Shown here: positions 1-11,168 of the stretch, in pieces
Position numbering within the stretch: position 1 is the stretch's first letter
Layout: every line of letters starts with the position of its first letter
NCBI GenBank assembly: GCA_905250075.1
Contig: CAJNOP010000125.1
Location: 213,231-277,230 of the forward strand
Direction: 5' to 3'
DNA from: Rotaria sp. Silwood1
Lineage: Eukaryota; Rotifera; Eurotatoria; Philodinida; Philodinidae
Length of the DNA: 64,000 nt
Position numbers and translations under genes: made by a program
Notes under the pieces: model-generated
Told to the model about the DNA's origin: nothing
What the model saw: only the letters and a program-made list of their open reading frames with translations
Databases searched by the model: none

Positions 1-305
1 CACACCCACACCCCACACCCACACCCACACCCACACCCACGCCCACACCCACACCCCACACCCACGCCCACACCCACACCCCACACCCACACCCACACCT
101 ACAGTCAAACTCAGGCCCACACCCATCCACACCAACACCCCACATTCAACCACACCCACATCGACACCCACACCAAAACCCAGACACACCCACCCACACC
201 CACACACCCAGACCCAAAGCCACACACACCCAAACACCCACAGCCACTCACATCCACACCCACCTTTACTCACACCCGCACCCCGCACCCCGCATCCACA
301 CCCTC
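1..305. repeat. Telomere-like CCCACA repeat at the window edge
   Basis: The first 100 bases are nearly pure CACACCC/CCCACA units. They decay after about position 100 into degenerate variants (CACCCACA, CCCAGACACA, CCGCACC) that stop near 305. The strand is C-rich on +, the polarity expected of a left chromosome end if the telomere unit is TGTGGG, which I recall as the bdelloid unit. Because it begins at base 1, it is either a true chromosome end or the edge of a contig that collapsed in repeat. The degenerate inner part looks like old subtelomeric repeat. Confidence 0.8.
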
Positions 306-691
306 AATCCGATAGCAACACCGACGACGGCTTCACCTATATATGAATATAAGACATTTTACGGTCTTTAGCCTTTTCATCTACCAATCGTGTTTTTCTC
401 AATTCGATGCGAAATTTAGCTGCCCGACTAATATCACATGCTAATCTATGGAGTAGAGGCTGCCCGTGCAAATTATATTTTCAGGTGTGATGATTATTTT
501 CGTGGAATAACAATGGAAATTGAAACCGTCTCCAGATTTGATCGAGTGATAGGTATTAAGAGAGAGTGGTGTCTTAGATGGCAACGACAATGTAATGTGA
601 GACACCTCAAAGTACTATAAAATCGTGAGAAAATACCGAAAAAAAATCAGAAATTGTCACACCATCAAGTAGAAAAAGAAATCAAGAACTA
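306..691. other. Subtelomeric spacer and putative astacin 5' region
   Basis: Between the telomere-like repeat and the astacin start codon there is no convincing coding sequence. The stretch just before the ATG is A-rich and would be the promoter or 5' leader of the protease gene. No TATA box or other site stands out. Confidence 0.4.
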
Positions 692-3070
692 ATGACTGCC
701 GTCGTTTCTGTCCTTGTCGGCTTGTGCTTGGCTTTCATCGCCCATGGAAAACCGGTGAGTTTCTTGTGTTCTTTCTTTAGTATCATCATCATTGAAAAAC
801 ATGCACACGCAGGTCGATGTACTTATCTCTCCTCCGGAATACGAGGCCGATAAAAGTGAACCGATGTATGAAGGCGTCAACCCAATGTTGCTCGGTGGTG
901 GCTTTCAAGGAGACATGCTCTTCCCAGATGGTTTCGATCCGATGAATCCTGAACGTGGTGTGGCCATCTACGGTGATTACAAATGGCCTAATGGCGTTAT
1001 TCCCTACGATATTTCGGCCATCACCAGTGAGCTATCTGATTTAACTCTGCTAAGCTATAAATTCGTCAACACATTGTCATTTTTTCTCGCATACAGACAC
1101 GACGGACCAGAAGATGATCACCGATGCCATGAACACGCTCATGTACGCTGTGGGCACGCCAAGGAATGGCTCCATACAGCGCACAGCCTGCATTTTCTTT
1201 CACCCTCGCCGAGCGACTGACAAAAATTACTTCAAGATTCAATACGGCAATGGATGTAATGCCCATGTGAGTACTTGTTTGGACTCTTCATCATGTCTGC
1301 CTCGACATCGATTCAGAAAACTTTGTTTATACGAGCGAAATAGACGCAACTGATTTAAGCCTGCACAGTACACCGTATTGACAAATATTCAAGAAAAAAA
1401 GCTTGTTAGCGCAGCCCGTTTGGGGCTGAAATGTGGAACTCACATATCTCCTTTGGTTTCATTATACTAATGACAAAATACCCAATATTTAAAATCTCCA
1501 AAATATAAGAATTTTTTTTCTCAAGATAATCGATTATTAGAAAATGCTATATTTTTATCTCTAACGTAAGTTTCGAACAGAAATCTTTTTTCACGAAGTT
1601 GCCAAGGTCTGTAATAGAGAAGTGTCTGTAATGGTAGTATGCCTGTAATGGGGGTATGTCTGTAATGTTCTCTTTCCCGTTGCTATGTGCCTGTAATGGG
1701 GTGAGGGGAGGGGGGAGCCGTCAACCTCGAACTGAAAACTTACACTCACTATTTTCTTCGAAACCATAAGTGAGTTCCACAATAATATGTTGAGTCCTAT
1801 TATATATTCGTGCGTCGGTGAGAAGGAGACAATCTCAAACTTTTCGATATATATTTTATCTCTCCTTCTATATAGTTGAAAGATTTTAGAACGTCCGAAG
1901 ACATCAATATGGTCGTGTGATGTGAGTCGATCGATTATCATCACGTGTCATGATATGGCAAGATTCATTCAGCGTACTCGCAGTATGAAAGTAGTAGCTT
2001 GTGATTAGCTCCGCACATTCTCTCGTTGATCTTTCTCATGACGGAAATATCGAACTGTGAATTCATTTTTTTCTTTTTTCCATTATGATGTATTAGAAGG
2101 AGGATAGTCTAAAGGAAAAATTTATAAAAGGAGTCTGCCATTCTGTCTTTCTTCATTCTAATTAGGGTCTATGCAATACTTTTCGATGGGTTATCTATCA
2201 GAAAACTACAAAATTCTGCAATTTTTCATATGACCTAAATTGCTTCACTTATATATTTGTATTATAGGTCGGCCACTTTATAAGCTCAATTACACAGTCA
2301 ACAATGACGCTGCAGCAGAAGGGTTGTTTCTATTCGCCCATTATTCAGCATGAGCTCTTGCACGTTATCGGTATGTTCCTATCTTTGTATTTATGGATAT
2401 ACTTTTTTGACAAAATAACAAATAATAGGATTCCATCACGAGCAATGTCGACCGGATCGTGACACTTATCTACAAATCAATCTCGAGAATGTCGAATCTA
2501 GCATGGTGAGTCAGTGCTGTACGATGTCTAGCCTACTTGATAGATACAATAGTTTGAAATAATTTGATTGGTATTTTCTATTAACTATACAATTGTTTGC
2601 ATGTGAGCCGAAAATAGAGATGCCAGGTTACAAATACTCCATCATAAATGTGCCTTTTTATCAGTTTCAGAGAGATTCAATAGGCTCCTTGAGAAAAAAA
2701 GCAATTTAATATTTTACAGTATTTATTGGCTAATAATACCAACCAAATAATCTCTTTGTGATCCGTGTTAATTGACGTTTACTCATTGTAATATCGTAAA
2801 ATACGAAACAGACTATGATTGCCTATTATGATATGTTTTCCATGTTCAAAGGCACACAACTTTGACAAGTATGCATGGGGTTCGTCAGCACTTAATCAGG
2901 GTTCACCCTACGATTATCAAAGTATCATGCACTATGGAACGGACGCTTTCAGCAAGAATGGCAAACCCACAATGGTTCCTCGTCAAAGTGGTGTGACGAT
3001 TGGTAAGGCTGAGGTGCTTAGCCCTATGGATATCGCTGAAGTTCGTCACTTATATGGCTGCAAGGCGTGA
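692..3070 (+). CDS. Astacin-family zinc metalloprotease (M12A), six exons, complete
   Basis: A secreted zinc endopeptidase of the astacin family. My model joins exons 692-754, 813-1026, 1097-1266, 2268-2370, 2429-2505 and 2852-3070. All junctions are GT/AG and keep frame, giving 281 residues. The start follows from a good signal peptide (MTAVVSVLVGLCLAFIAHG). The propeptide has the FQGD aspartate-switch motif, and the mature domain starts near GVAIYGDYKWPNGVIPY. The zinc site reads HELLHVIGFHHEQCRPDRD across exons 4 and 5, and the Met-turn reads SIMHYGTDAF. It ends right after the catalytic domain (LYGCKA), with no EGF or CUB module. Introns are 58-70 nt, except the third (about 1.0 kb, holding a small foldback and repeats) and the fifth (346 nt). 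One oddity is Cys where Ser is usual in HEQSRPDRD. Family certain; substrate unknown. Confidence 0.95.
1425..1795. repeat. Foldback and short tandem repeat inside astacin intron 3
   Basis: Inverted copies of a GTGGAACTCA...TTTGGTTTC block lie near 1431-1460 and 1762-1788. Between them are five near-copies of TGYCTGTAATG at 15-28 bp spacing (1607-1700), followed by a G-rich run. A similar sequence, with the G-rich run and the GAGTTCCACA block, occurs in inverted orientation near 12800-12905. This suggests a dispersed small element, possibly a MITE, inserted in the intron. No target duplication was recognised. Confidence 0.5.
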
Positions 3071-3216
3071 TAACTTAACTTTGTGCAAACATTTTTTTTC
3101 ATTGTTTAACGGTAATATTTATCATCACATATACCACAAAACTCACGTTGTTTGGTCAGTTGAACTTGATCAAGTGTTACAGCTTGGAGTATCATCGAAA
3201 GGACGACTATGCCAGC

Positions 3217-3289
3217 AGGGTGTGGGTGGGTGTGAGTGTGAGTGTGAGTGGGTGTGGATGTGACTCTTTTCATAACCGACACAAACCCT
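3217..3289. repeat. Telomere-like palindrome (copy 1)
   Basis: AGGGTGTGGG followed by degenerate TGTGGG/TGTGAG units to 3262, a short spacer, then a short C-rich arm (ACAAACCCT). It has the same G-rich to C-rich layout as the other copies listed here. It lies between the astacin 3' end and a GPCR fragment that stops at its edge. Confidence 0.6.
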
Positions 3290-3984
3290 ACTTCACCCAG
3301 TACTATATAAAATAATTCTTTTTCACGACTTCGAATTATAATACTTCTTCTATGATTATCATCAACGGGATTACTAATTGGGTGAATACATAATTGTAAT
3401 AGTTTTACATTACGATATGTTAAATAACTAAAAATACTCATTAGTATTATTGGTATAAAACCAACAAATATTATTAACTAAATATTATGTAAAATATAAT
3501 ATAAATCAAATTGATTACATCGTCCATTATTAATTGTTGTTGAGAATAGTGTATGAATTTGAAAAATATGCCAAAAAAGAAATATAATAAAAATTAAATA
3601 TCGTACATTTGTTGGTTGAATAAGAATTTGAAAACGAATATTCGTTGTTGTTAAAATAAAACGATCAACACATGCTAAAATAATAACATATCTCGCTGAT
3701 TGACTTAATGTATTTGCTAAATAAAAACGTAATTTACAATAAATAAAAGAGCGAGAATTTAAATCACCATAAGTAATACTATAAAGTGTTGGTAAAATAG
3801 CGAATATAAGATAAAGAGTGTTTATAATAGATGCCCAGAAGAAATACATTGAACAAGAGTTTTGACGACATTTTGTAAAAAGTATTATAATGAAACTATT
3901 TCCTATAATACCCAAAATTAATATAATAGATAATCCATAACGATTAAGTTCACTTTGAATAACCGGTAATAAACTTGTTGACAT
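3263..3984 (-). pseudogene. Truncated class A GPCR, broken
   Basis: Reading from an ATG at 3984 on the minus strand, the peptide has an extracellular N-terminus, TM1 (IILILGIIGNSFIIILF, with the GN pair), TM2, a TM3 ending in the DRF version of DRY, TM4 and the start of TM5. The frame closes at 3478 inside TM5. The adjoining minus-strand frame picks up directly with LIIFVGFIPIILMSIFSYLTYRNVKLL-type sequence, so one frameshift separates the halves. After the intracellular loop (RSREKEL) and the first residues of TM6, similarity ends at the telomere-like palindrome near 3263. TM6 and TM7 are therefore missing. It resembles the short orphan GPCRs that bdelloids carry in many copies. Clearly a dead copy. 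Confidence 0.8.
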
Positions 3985-5081
3985 TATGGTTTTTTTTATC
4001 TTATCCTAAAACAATGATAATAATATGTAAGTATAGTTTTGTTAAATAACATAATTCGTATTCTGTTTGCTTTTCTCATATTAAGAGTTTTATTAATGAG
4101 CTAGATGAAAATGTCTTCTAGTTACTTTTATAGAAAAAATGAAAGCTCAATGATATATAGGGTATACATCATTCTTATGCTACATCGTGTTGAAACTTTA
4201 TGTGCAGATATTATTTCAGTTATATTAATACCATTATTTAAAAGTTTTAATCTAATATCAATAAAAAATGTCCAACAACGTTTCTTTGCTTTGTGTTTTG
4301 ACACAGAACGTATCATGTTTACGTAATCAACTTTGAGTATTATAAAACAATTATATTATAGTTTCTTTACTAATCATTTTCTTTCAAGATTTAGTTAAAC
4401 TTGTTGGATTACGTGCAATGATGTTTTCTCTTGTTTAGCTGTTTAAAAAGTCAAAATATTAGATTAAAATTATTTAGCAACATAGAATCGAATAAGAAAA
4501 TTAAAGATGTTATTATTGATAAGATATTATCCGATAAAAGCGATGTAAATATGCAATAGCCATATTACCTAAGCCAATATACACAGAAGGTTGAATAATT
4601 ACCATGAATCTTCTTATTAAAAAACACGGTCGAAACGATGAACAATTTATTTACAAGAATAAAGATTCATTCGACATTGACTAATAAATGTAAATATAAA
4701 TAGAATTATAGATGAAAACTGAAAGCTCATCCAGTAAATCTTTTTTTCATGGCATTCTATTTAGTTTTTATTAATAATTTATTATTTGATACTCTTTGTT
4801 TTGAGAAAAAAAATCTAATTAACTACAGTATTCAAGAGACAGAGTATATCTATTTATAAAAAGTATATCTTGTACAAAATACTGCCAAAGTAATTTCATC
4901 TATATAATCTTTCTTTTATGTTTCAATTTGATCTTGTCAAGAATATATAGATTAACATCCAACCCCAAATCGGCCTGGACTCTGATTGGCGCAACTATCA
5001 AAAATATGAAATGTGTCGAGTTTTATCAATAGACAGCTAAATATATCTTTCTCACTAATAAGTAGCTGATTGAAATATTGC
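3985..5081. other. AT-rich spacer, nothing recognised
   Basis: About 1.1 kb of AT-rich sequence. A 73-codon plus-strand frame near 4105-4326 has no family features and weak composition. I see no RNA gene, transposon end or splice-supported exon. Confidence 0.4.
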
Positions 5082-5377
5082 GGGTGTGGGTGTGGGTGGG
5101 CCCATGTCCATGTCGACGCGAACGCATTGGAACGCGTGACGAACATAGAGGTGACGTCACGCGTACCAATGCGTTCGAATCGATATGAGTAGCCTTGTAG
5201 GATCTAACGGTATTCCAAAAATATAACTTTTGAACTCCTAAGAATACTCACAAAAGTTTTACTTCCTTTCACATAGGTTCCAACTACTACCCGATCCATG
5301 TCGATTCGAACGCATTGGTACGCGCGACGTCACCTCTATGTTCGTCATGCGTTCCAATGCGTTCGCGTCGACATGGG
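5082..5377. repeat. Nested inverted repeat joined to telomere-like tracts
   Basis: A G-rich TGTGGG tract (5082-5100) abuts an arm at 5101-5187. The arm recurs inverted at about 5295-5377 and there runs straight into another G-rich tract. The arms match over roughly 80 bp with few differences. Each arm is itself palindromic around CGAACGCATTGG and CCAATGCGTTCG with a CpG-rich centre (ACGCGTGACG). The spacer 5188-5294 is AT-rich. No coding potential; the many frames here are shadows of the repeat. Confidence 0.75.
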
Positions 5378-5577
5378 GGTGTGGGTGTGAGTGGGTGTGG
5401 ATGGGTGGGTGTGAGTGTGGGTGTGGGTGTGAGTGTGGGTGGTTGGGTGTGGGTGTCGATGTGGATGCATATGGGTGTGTTGTGGATGTATGTGCTCGTA
5501 TCTTCTTCATCCACACCCACACCCACTCACACCCACACCCACACCCACCCACACCCACACCCACACACCCACACCCT
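5375..5577. repeat. Telomere-like palindrome (copy 2, longest spacer-poor form)
   Basis: About 125 bp of G-rich units (GTGTGGGTGTGAG and variants) switch at 5500-5510, through a short CTCGTATCTTCTTCATC spacer, into about 68 bp of pure C-rich units ending ACACCCT. The two arms point G-rich strand inward, head to head. This is the polarity of two fused chromosome ends, or of a foldback element with telomere-like arms. Confidence 0.75.
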
Positions 5578-6258
5578 GTTAAAGTTAAATTAGCATATCT
5601 TAACAATTTAGCTTTAAAAATCGAAGTAAAAGTAGATGTGCTGAGAGAAACAATCAATCGAATTCCAGAGAACGTTGTTTCGCTTATAACCACGGTAGCT
5701 CATCTGCTAGACTTTGGCAATCAGGTGATCTATCATTGTTTCTATTAGTGGACAAAAATAAGTCTTCTTTTACTCTGACTATATTTTCGACAAAGATAAA
5801 CTTTTGATAAATAAAATCTCGAAATATTGTTCCATTGTTCTTATATTGGCCTACTCTACCGAAAAAAATGGATTTTTTCACTAATAGTCAAGTGTTTTTT
5901 TAAACGGATGCGTAACTTTTCCCCCCCCCCCCATCATATGACGAATAAAATAACATAAAATTGTAGAATAAAGGATGATCCTAGCGAGGCATGGTGCAAC
6001 CGGTATTTTGAGGGAGATACCTTCTTAAGCTCAACAATTGTCTGAGAATATCATATGCGAACATTTTGAAATCTATACAAAAAAACATGAAAAATGCGAT
6101 TTTTTTAAATAGTTTTTTGGAAATTCTGTGCTAAAAAAGGATTTAAAAAATTTTTAAAACAGACATTTTTTGTCGAGCTCGACAAGCTCTTTCGAACCAT
6201 GTAAAAATATCGTTGAAAAGAATTTTATTCGGTTTTTGCATTATTTGTACCTTACATA
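5578..6258. other. Spacer with a poly-C tract
   Basis: No gene recognised. It contains a C14 run near 5919-5932, a possible assembly weak point, followed by sequence sharing ACAAGCTC-type words with the foldback at 13.7 kb. Otherwise featureless AT-rich DNA. Confidence 0.35.
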
Positions 6259-6260
6259 TA

Positions 6261-7418
6261 TAGTGTTGTGAAAAATTATAGAATCACCTGTTTGAGTCCA
6301 GTTATTTGCTCATTCTCTACCAGTTAAGACTTGCAAAGGAAACAAAGTCCATGTAAGTATATATGTTCAAGTGTGTTCTATCCAACAATGAAATTAGATT
6401 CCTCAATACTACTACTTAACTTTGAGAAAACAAGCATTTTTTGATATCGGTCTATTTTTGCCTGTGAAAAATTATAGAATCAATATCATAATTTCGTCCT
6501 TTTTACATTACGAGAACTTCAGTTTTGATTGAAAGTGATATATACAGATAGAGAATTTTCTACTGAACATTTCAGTAAAAAAAGGTCTGAAGAACAGTTT
6601 ATATTTGAAATTAAAATTAGATTTTATTGCACAAGCCAAAATGGCTTGAAAACTGTATCTTGGCTTAGTAATTTAGCTAGGATATGCGAAATATAAGTAG
6701 TAATGATTTTTTGACACTGAATTCGAATAGAAGACACTTTTTGCAACAAAATGAGAGGTTCAGAAATATGGCACCTCCTTTCATTGCAAAAAGGCATACG
6801 TTGTCAAAACACATGCCACGAGTACGAACAGAAAATGGCTTAAAATCACTGCACATCATCATTCTCAATTTTTGACATCGTACGTCCGTCCGTAACAAAA
6901 TGGTGTATCGAGTTCTCAAACTCTTCATTTTGTTGCAAAAAGTGTCTTCTATTCGAATTCAGTGTCAAAAAATCATTACTACTTATATTTCGCATATCCT
7001 AGCTAAATTACTAAGCCAAGATACAGTTTTCAAGCCATTTTGGCTTGTGCAATAAAATCTAATTTTAATTTCAAATATAAACTGTTCTTCAGACCTTTTT
7101 TTACTGAAATGTTCAGTAGAAAATTCTCTATCTGTATATATCACTTCCAATCAAAAGTGAAGTTCTCGTAATGTAAAAAGGACGAAATTATGATATTGAT
7201 TCTATAATTTTTCACAGGCAAAAATGGACCGATATCAAAAAATGCTTGCTTTCTCAAAGTTAAGTAGTAGTATTGAGGAATCTAATTTCATTGTTGGATA
7301 GAGCACACTTCAACATATATACTTACATGTACTTTGTTTCCTTTGCAAGTCTTAACTGGCAGAGAACGAGCAAATAACTGGACTCAAACAGGTGATTCTA
7401 TAATTTTTCACAACACTG
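6261..7418. mobile_element. Tc1/mariner-type non-autonomous element, almost complete palindrome
   Basis: The ends read YAGTGTTGTGAAAAATTA on the left and the inverse on the right (TTTTTCACAACACTG), each flanked by TA (6259-6260 and 7419-7420). This is the Tc1/mariner signature. The inverted repeats do not stop after 30 bp. They extend for about 490 bp on each side (6261-6755 and 6930-7418) with only scattered mismatches, leaving a unique loop of about 170 bp. No transposase is present. The apparent reading frames in the loop are too short to matter. A MITE of extreme foldback form, probably mobilised by a Tc1-like transposase elsewhere. Confidence 0.9.
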
Positions 7419-7420
7419 TA

Positions 7421-10116
7421 TATAGGTTGTCCATTATATCTATTTCTTTCTTTCTCCTTCTTTCTGTAAAAGTAATTTTTCATATTCTTGTCTCCTGGCT
7501 TTTTCCTTTCTTTCTTTCTTTCATCTCTTCACTGAGACATATTCCAACTGCATCATATCTATCCTTGGTATATTTCATTATCTCAGATGTATATATATAT
7601 ATATCTTCTCTATATTTCTGTGGCAAGAAGGTGTGGGGGTGCTCTTATTCTTGGAATAAACTTCTTATATGCAACAGCATATTACGAATCTAACAGCCAC
7701 ATCAGGGAACTTCTTATAAGATATCATACAATTGTCTAACAAAACGGTAAGATTGAAAGAAAAGTCGACATTTCCGTATACAACTAAAATTCATTAAAGT
7801 CCCTTTCAAATATAATAACTCCGATGTTACAAGTAATGCTCGTTTGCGAACTCACTTAGCTCTTTCTCGTAAATGTGCTGTATCTGGACTATCAGCAAAT
7901 TATTTACACAATTTCAAAAAGTGAAATGAGTACATTCTTGCTGTATTTTTCTGTCAAGTTCTTGAAAAAAAAATAATTAATAGAATAAAAAATTAACAAT
8001 TAGTTAATAACAATGAAAGCGACCTCGATTTTGGATTCTCTATCCTTGATTTCGTTCGATCAAATTTGATGGAAAATATTAATTAATTAATAAATAATTA
8101 AATGATTAAAAATAAACCTTGAATTTGGATCTCCATCTTCGATTACTTTGGGTCAAGTTTTTCAGAAAATTAGTCCTTTTTCTCCTTGCACCTTCGTCCG
8201 CCATTTTTCTCTCACGTAGTTCTGCGACCAATCAGTGAAGAGTGGACCCAAAAGTAAGCAAGCAGACAATTCGTTTTTACTGGACTCTTCTCTACGAGAA
8301 AGAGAACTTCTGTGTTTGAATCACTTACTATCTCTGAATTCAACAGAACACCGATGAAACTGACATATCGTTTTTCTTGCATTCTGTCAAATTAAACAGA
8401 TCAGCGAATAATATGCTGCTCAGTCTACCGGTCTGTTTAATATGACAGAACCTGGCATACCGGTTGCATCTCTGAAACAGAATTCCATTTCTCCTTAGAA
8501 ATGATATAGAAAGCTTTTTACATGAATATTTCAACCTACATGTATATTTGATATTGTATTATTAGAAGACATCCTAGTATCAAGTAGTACTTTGCAGAAA
8601 ATATTTTAAACTCATAATATCATGAATAGGAAGCTCATTATATAAAAGAGTTTTCGTGCATCTCTAAGTGGCGTATTATTTTTTATTGTTGAGATAATGT
8701 CATCTTATGTTTTTGTATACACACGATGCATATACATTGGATGATCATATTTCGATTTCTATTCGAACTCGAGAAACTTTGAAGAAAAAAAGGCGAGTTA
8801 TGTAGAGTCAGAAGGTCAATAGAAGTGATACGAAATGTTGAATTAGAATTTTCAATCCTTTCTTCATGATAGAGAGAAAAATTGCATCTCAGATGCCCAA
8901 ATCTGATCCTATACATACGAGTTAATCTTCATAAATAAAAATCCATTGGGGAAAAAACGATATATATATATATATACGTGCATGTGAGGGGCCAAACTAC
9001 AAAATCATAATATAAAAATGATATGTTTTAGGGATGGCAGATTTTGAGTACAAAACGTGCGGGGTCCGTGGTTAGTTTGGCGATGAGAGTGATAATTTGA
9101 CCCGAACATGTTCAATCTTCTTGATGAAAGTTCCATTGTAAGATGATAAGAGGGAATCTTATTGAGCACGTGGGTAAGATTATAGCTAAGGTAGAAGATT
9201 GATTGTTCGAGATCATGAAATTTTTTTGGTATATTAAGAATATACATATATCTGGATACGAAGTCTAGTCAAAGCACAAGCATATCTATCGTTGATCAGA
9301 CACCTTCGCGAGATTCTAGTTGTTGGAATAAAACTCAAATCGAAAATACTTGTGTGCTCTATCAGAATCCAGTGATACAGTCAATCTACTTGTATTTTAT
9401 ATAGTATCCAACAAATTCGATATTCTATCTGGTAGACTAGTGGCATTTACATGTAAAGTCAAAGGTAGAGACGTATGACTCAACTAAGATCAATGGCAAT
9501 CATACGAATTGGATATTAGGACTATCGTTCAATGTGCACCTGATATTCAAACAATCATTGAATGAAGCCGTGAAATGTTACAAAGAGCAGAGTAACCAAC
9601 GTTCTAGCTCGGAAAAACCGTATTTTTATAGTTTCATCTTGATTCTTTCTATTATAGCTCACTGTTCTCTTTTCTTACTGTTGTCTTACAATAGTTTGTG
9701 TAAATTACAAAAAAAATGAATCAATAGTCAAAAAATGTCTCTTTCTTTTGAAAATTTGAAAGGAATTATGAAATAGCAAAAGACGAAAAACGATATTGTA
9801 TACTCTTTATGATCAAGGTTTTATTAAATTCTGAAATAAAATGTGATAAACTTTTCTTTGACATTAGAAAAAAGAAGAAGAATGCGTTAGCTGACTTCAT
9901 CAAGAACGTACTCAATTATAGAAAAGAATTTCTTTAGATATGCATAAAAAACATTTATTATTCTTCTAATAACGACTAACTCTAGATTATTTTATAGATT
10001 GATATGATAGAAAGTATTATTTCCATTTGGTGATAAGTATCTTTCATCAGCAATTAGATAATTTTCTCTTTCCTGATAATTAGTTGTGTGTATGCATTCA
10101 TTTTATCGAAGAGAAA
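7421..10116. other. Long AT-rich spacer without recognised gene
   Basis: About 2.7 kb. I see a (CTTT)n-type microsatellite near 7440-7525 and an imperfect direct repeat (about 45 bp, near 8022-8068 and 8117-8160). A short hairpin lies near 8380-8452 (TCTGTCAAATTAAACAGA and its near-inverse), and (TA)n runs occur at 7588-7602 and about 8961-8976. Several frames of 60-80 codons show no domain signature or splice support. They are left uncalled. Confidence 0.4.
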
Positions 10117-11033
10117 ATGTTTGAAAAAGGTCGTATTATAATCATACTTGAAATCATCATTCTGTTGATTATCATTATCTTAACATGGATTTATATATTA
10201 CCAATTATTTTCATTCGACGTTTCCACACAGTAACTAATACATTAACATGTAATGTTTGTTTGGTCATTTTCTTTGGTGCCCTTCATTGGATGATATTTT
10301 TCGTGTTATGTGGGTTTTATCCAACTGTTTTAATAAAATTTATTTCATCACGTGCTATTGCTCTATATTTTCAAACAATGGTTAATTGTTTAATTATATA
10401 TACATTAACAATGATTACTATAAATCGTTTTTTCTTGATTATTTATCCAAATAAGGAATTATTCAAAAAGCATACATGGTGTTTCATCTTATCGGTTATA
10501 AAATGGATAGTAGCTATAATTTTACCTTTACCTTGTTTTGCTTTTTCGTCCGGAATTATTTCTATGGTAAGGTGTAAAACAAAAAAAAATCAAAATTTTA
10601 TTTAATTATATTGTAGACATGTATTGATATGAATATAAAACCTTTTTGGCTTCGAGTGTACATATTATTCATTATAGTTATATTACCTTTGATTATAAAT
10701 GGATTTTTTAATTTATTCATCTTTCTTCAAGTAAAGTCATCGACTCAACGTATGAATGAAATGTTAACAACGTCGTCTATTCTTAGATCCAAATGCCTCA
10801 ATGCTCGAGATATTCATTTATTGAAACACATGCTCTTTATTTTTTTTGTATTTATGATCGGATGGGGTCCTTTGTATCTTCTTTCAATAACTAATCTGAA
10901 TGTGGAAGAATCTCATTTAATTTATTTGTTACAACTTTTGCCTCCATTAAGTCTACTCATTAAGATAGTAGATTTATTCTTATACAATCATGATCTTATA
11001 CAGTATCTCAAACAACAAATTTTCAAATATTGA
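10117..11033 (+). CDS. Class A (rhodopsin-like) GPCR, two exons, complete
   Basis: Exons 10117-10566 and 10617-11033 are joined by a 50-nt GT/AG intron in phase 0, giving 288 residues. The first ATG (MFEKGR...) is chosen because the longer open frame upstream has no ATG. Seven hydrophobic segments are visible. TM1 is IIIILEIIILLIIIILTW. TM3 ends in MITINRF, replacing DRY. TM5 is LFIIVILPLIINGFFNLFIF, TM6 holds FVFMIGWGPLYLL, with W and P in place, and TM7 is followed by a short Lys-containing tail. Plasma-membrane receptor; ligand unknown. It belongs to the expanded orphan GPCR type also seen, truncated, at 3.3-4.0 kb. It ends 35 bp before an assembly gap. Confidence 0.9.
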
Positions 11034-11068
11034 TATTTTATCTGTAATTCGAATAGATAAATAAAAAA

Positions 11069-11168
11069 NNNNNNNNNNNNNNNNNNNNNNNNNNNNNNNN
11101 NNNNNNNNNNNNNNNNNNNNNNNNNNNNNNNNNNNNNNNNNNNNNNNNNNNNNNNNNNNNNNNNNNNN
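11069..11168. other. Assembly gap of 100 N
   Basis: Exactly 100 N, the usual placeholder length for a scaffold gap of unknown size. Order and distance across it should not be trusted. Confidence 0.98.

Noticed and set aside
5259-5748. Several overlapping long open frames rich in His-Pro-Thr or Gly-Val-Trp-Cys
   Set aside because: They are translations of the telomere-like repeat on either strand. All frames stay open because the hexamer has no stop; there is no conserved protein.
6684-6928. Two opposite-strand frames of 63 and 83 codons inside the Tc1-like palindrome
   Set aside because: They mirror each other because the sequence is palindromic; no transposase motif.
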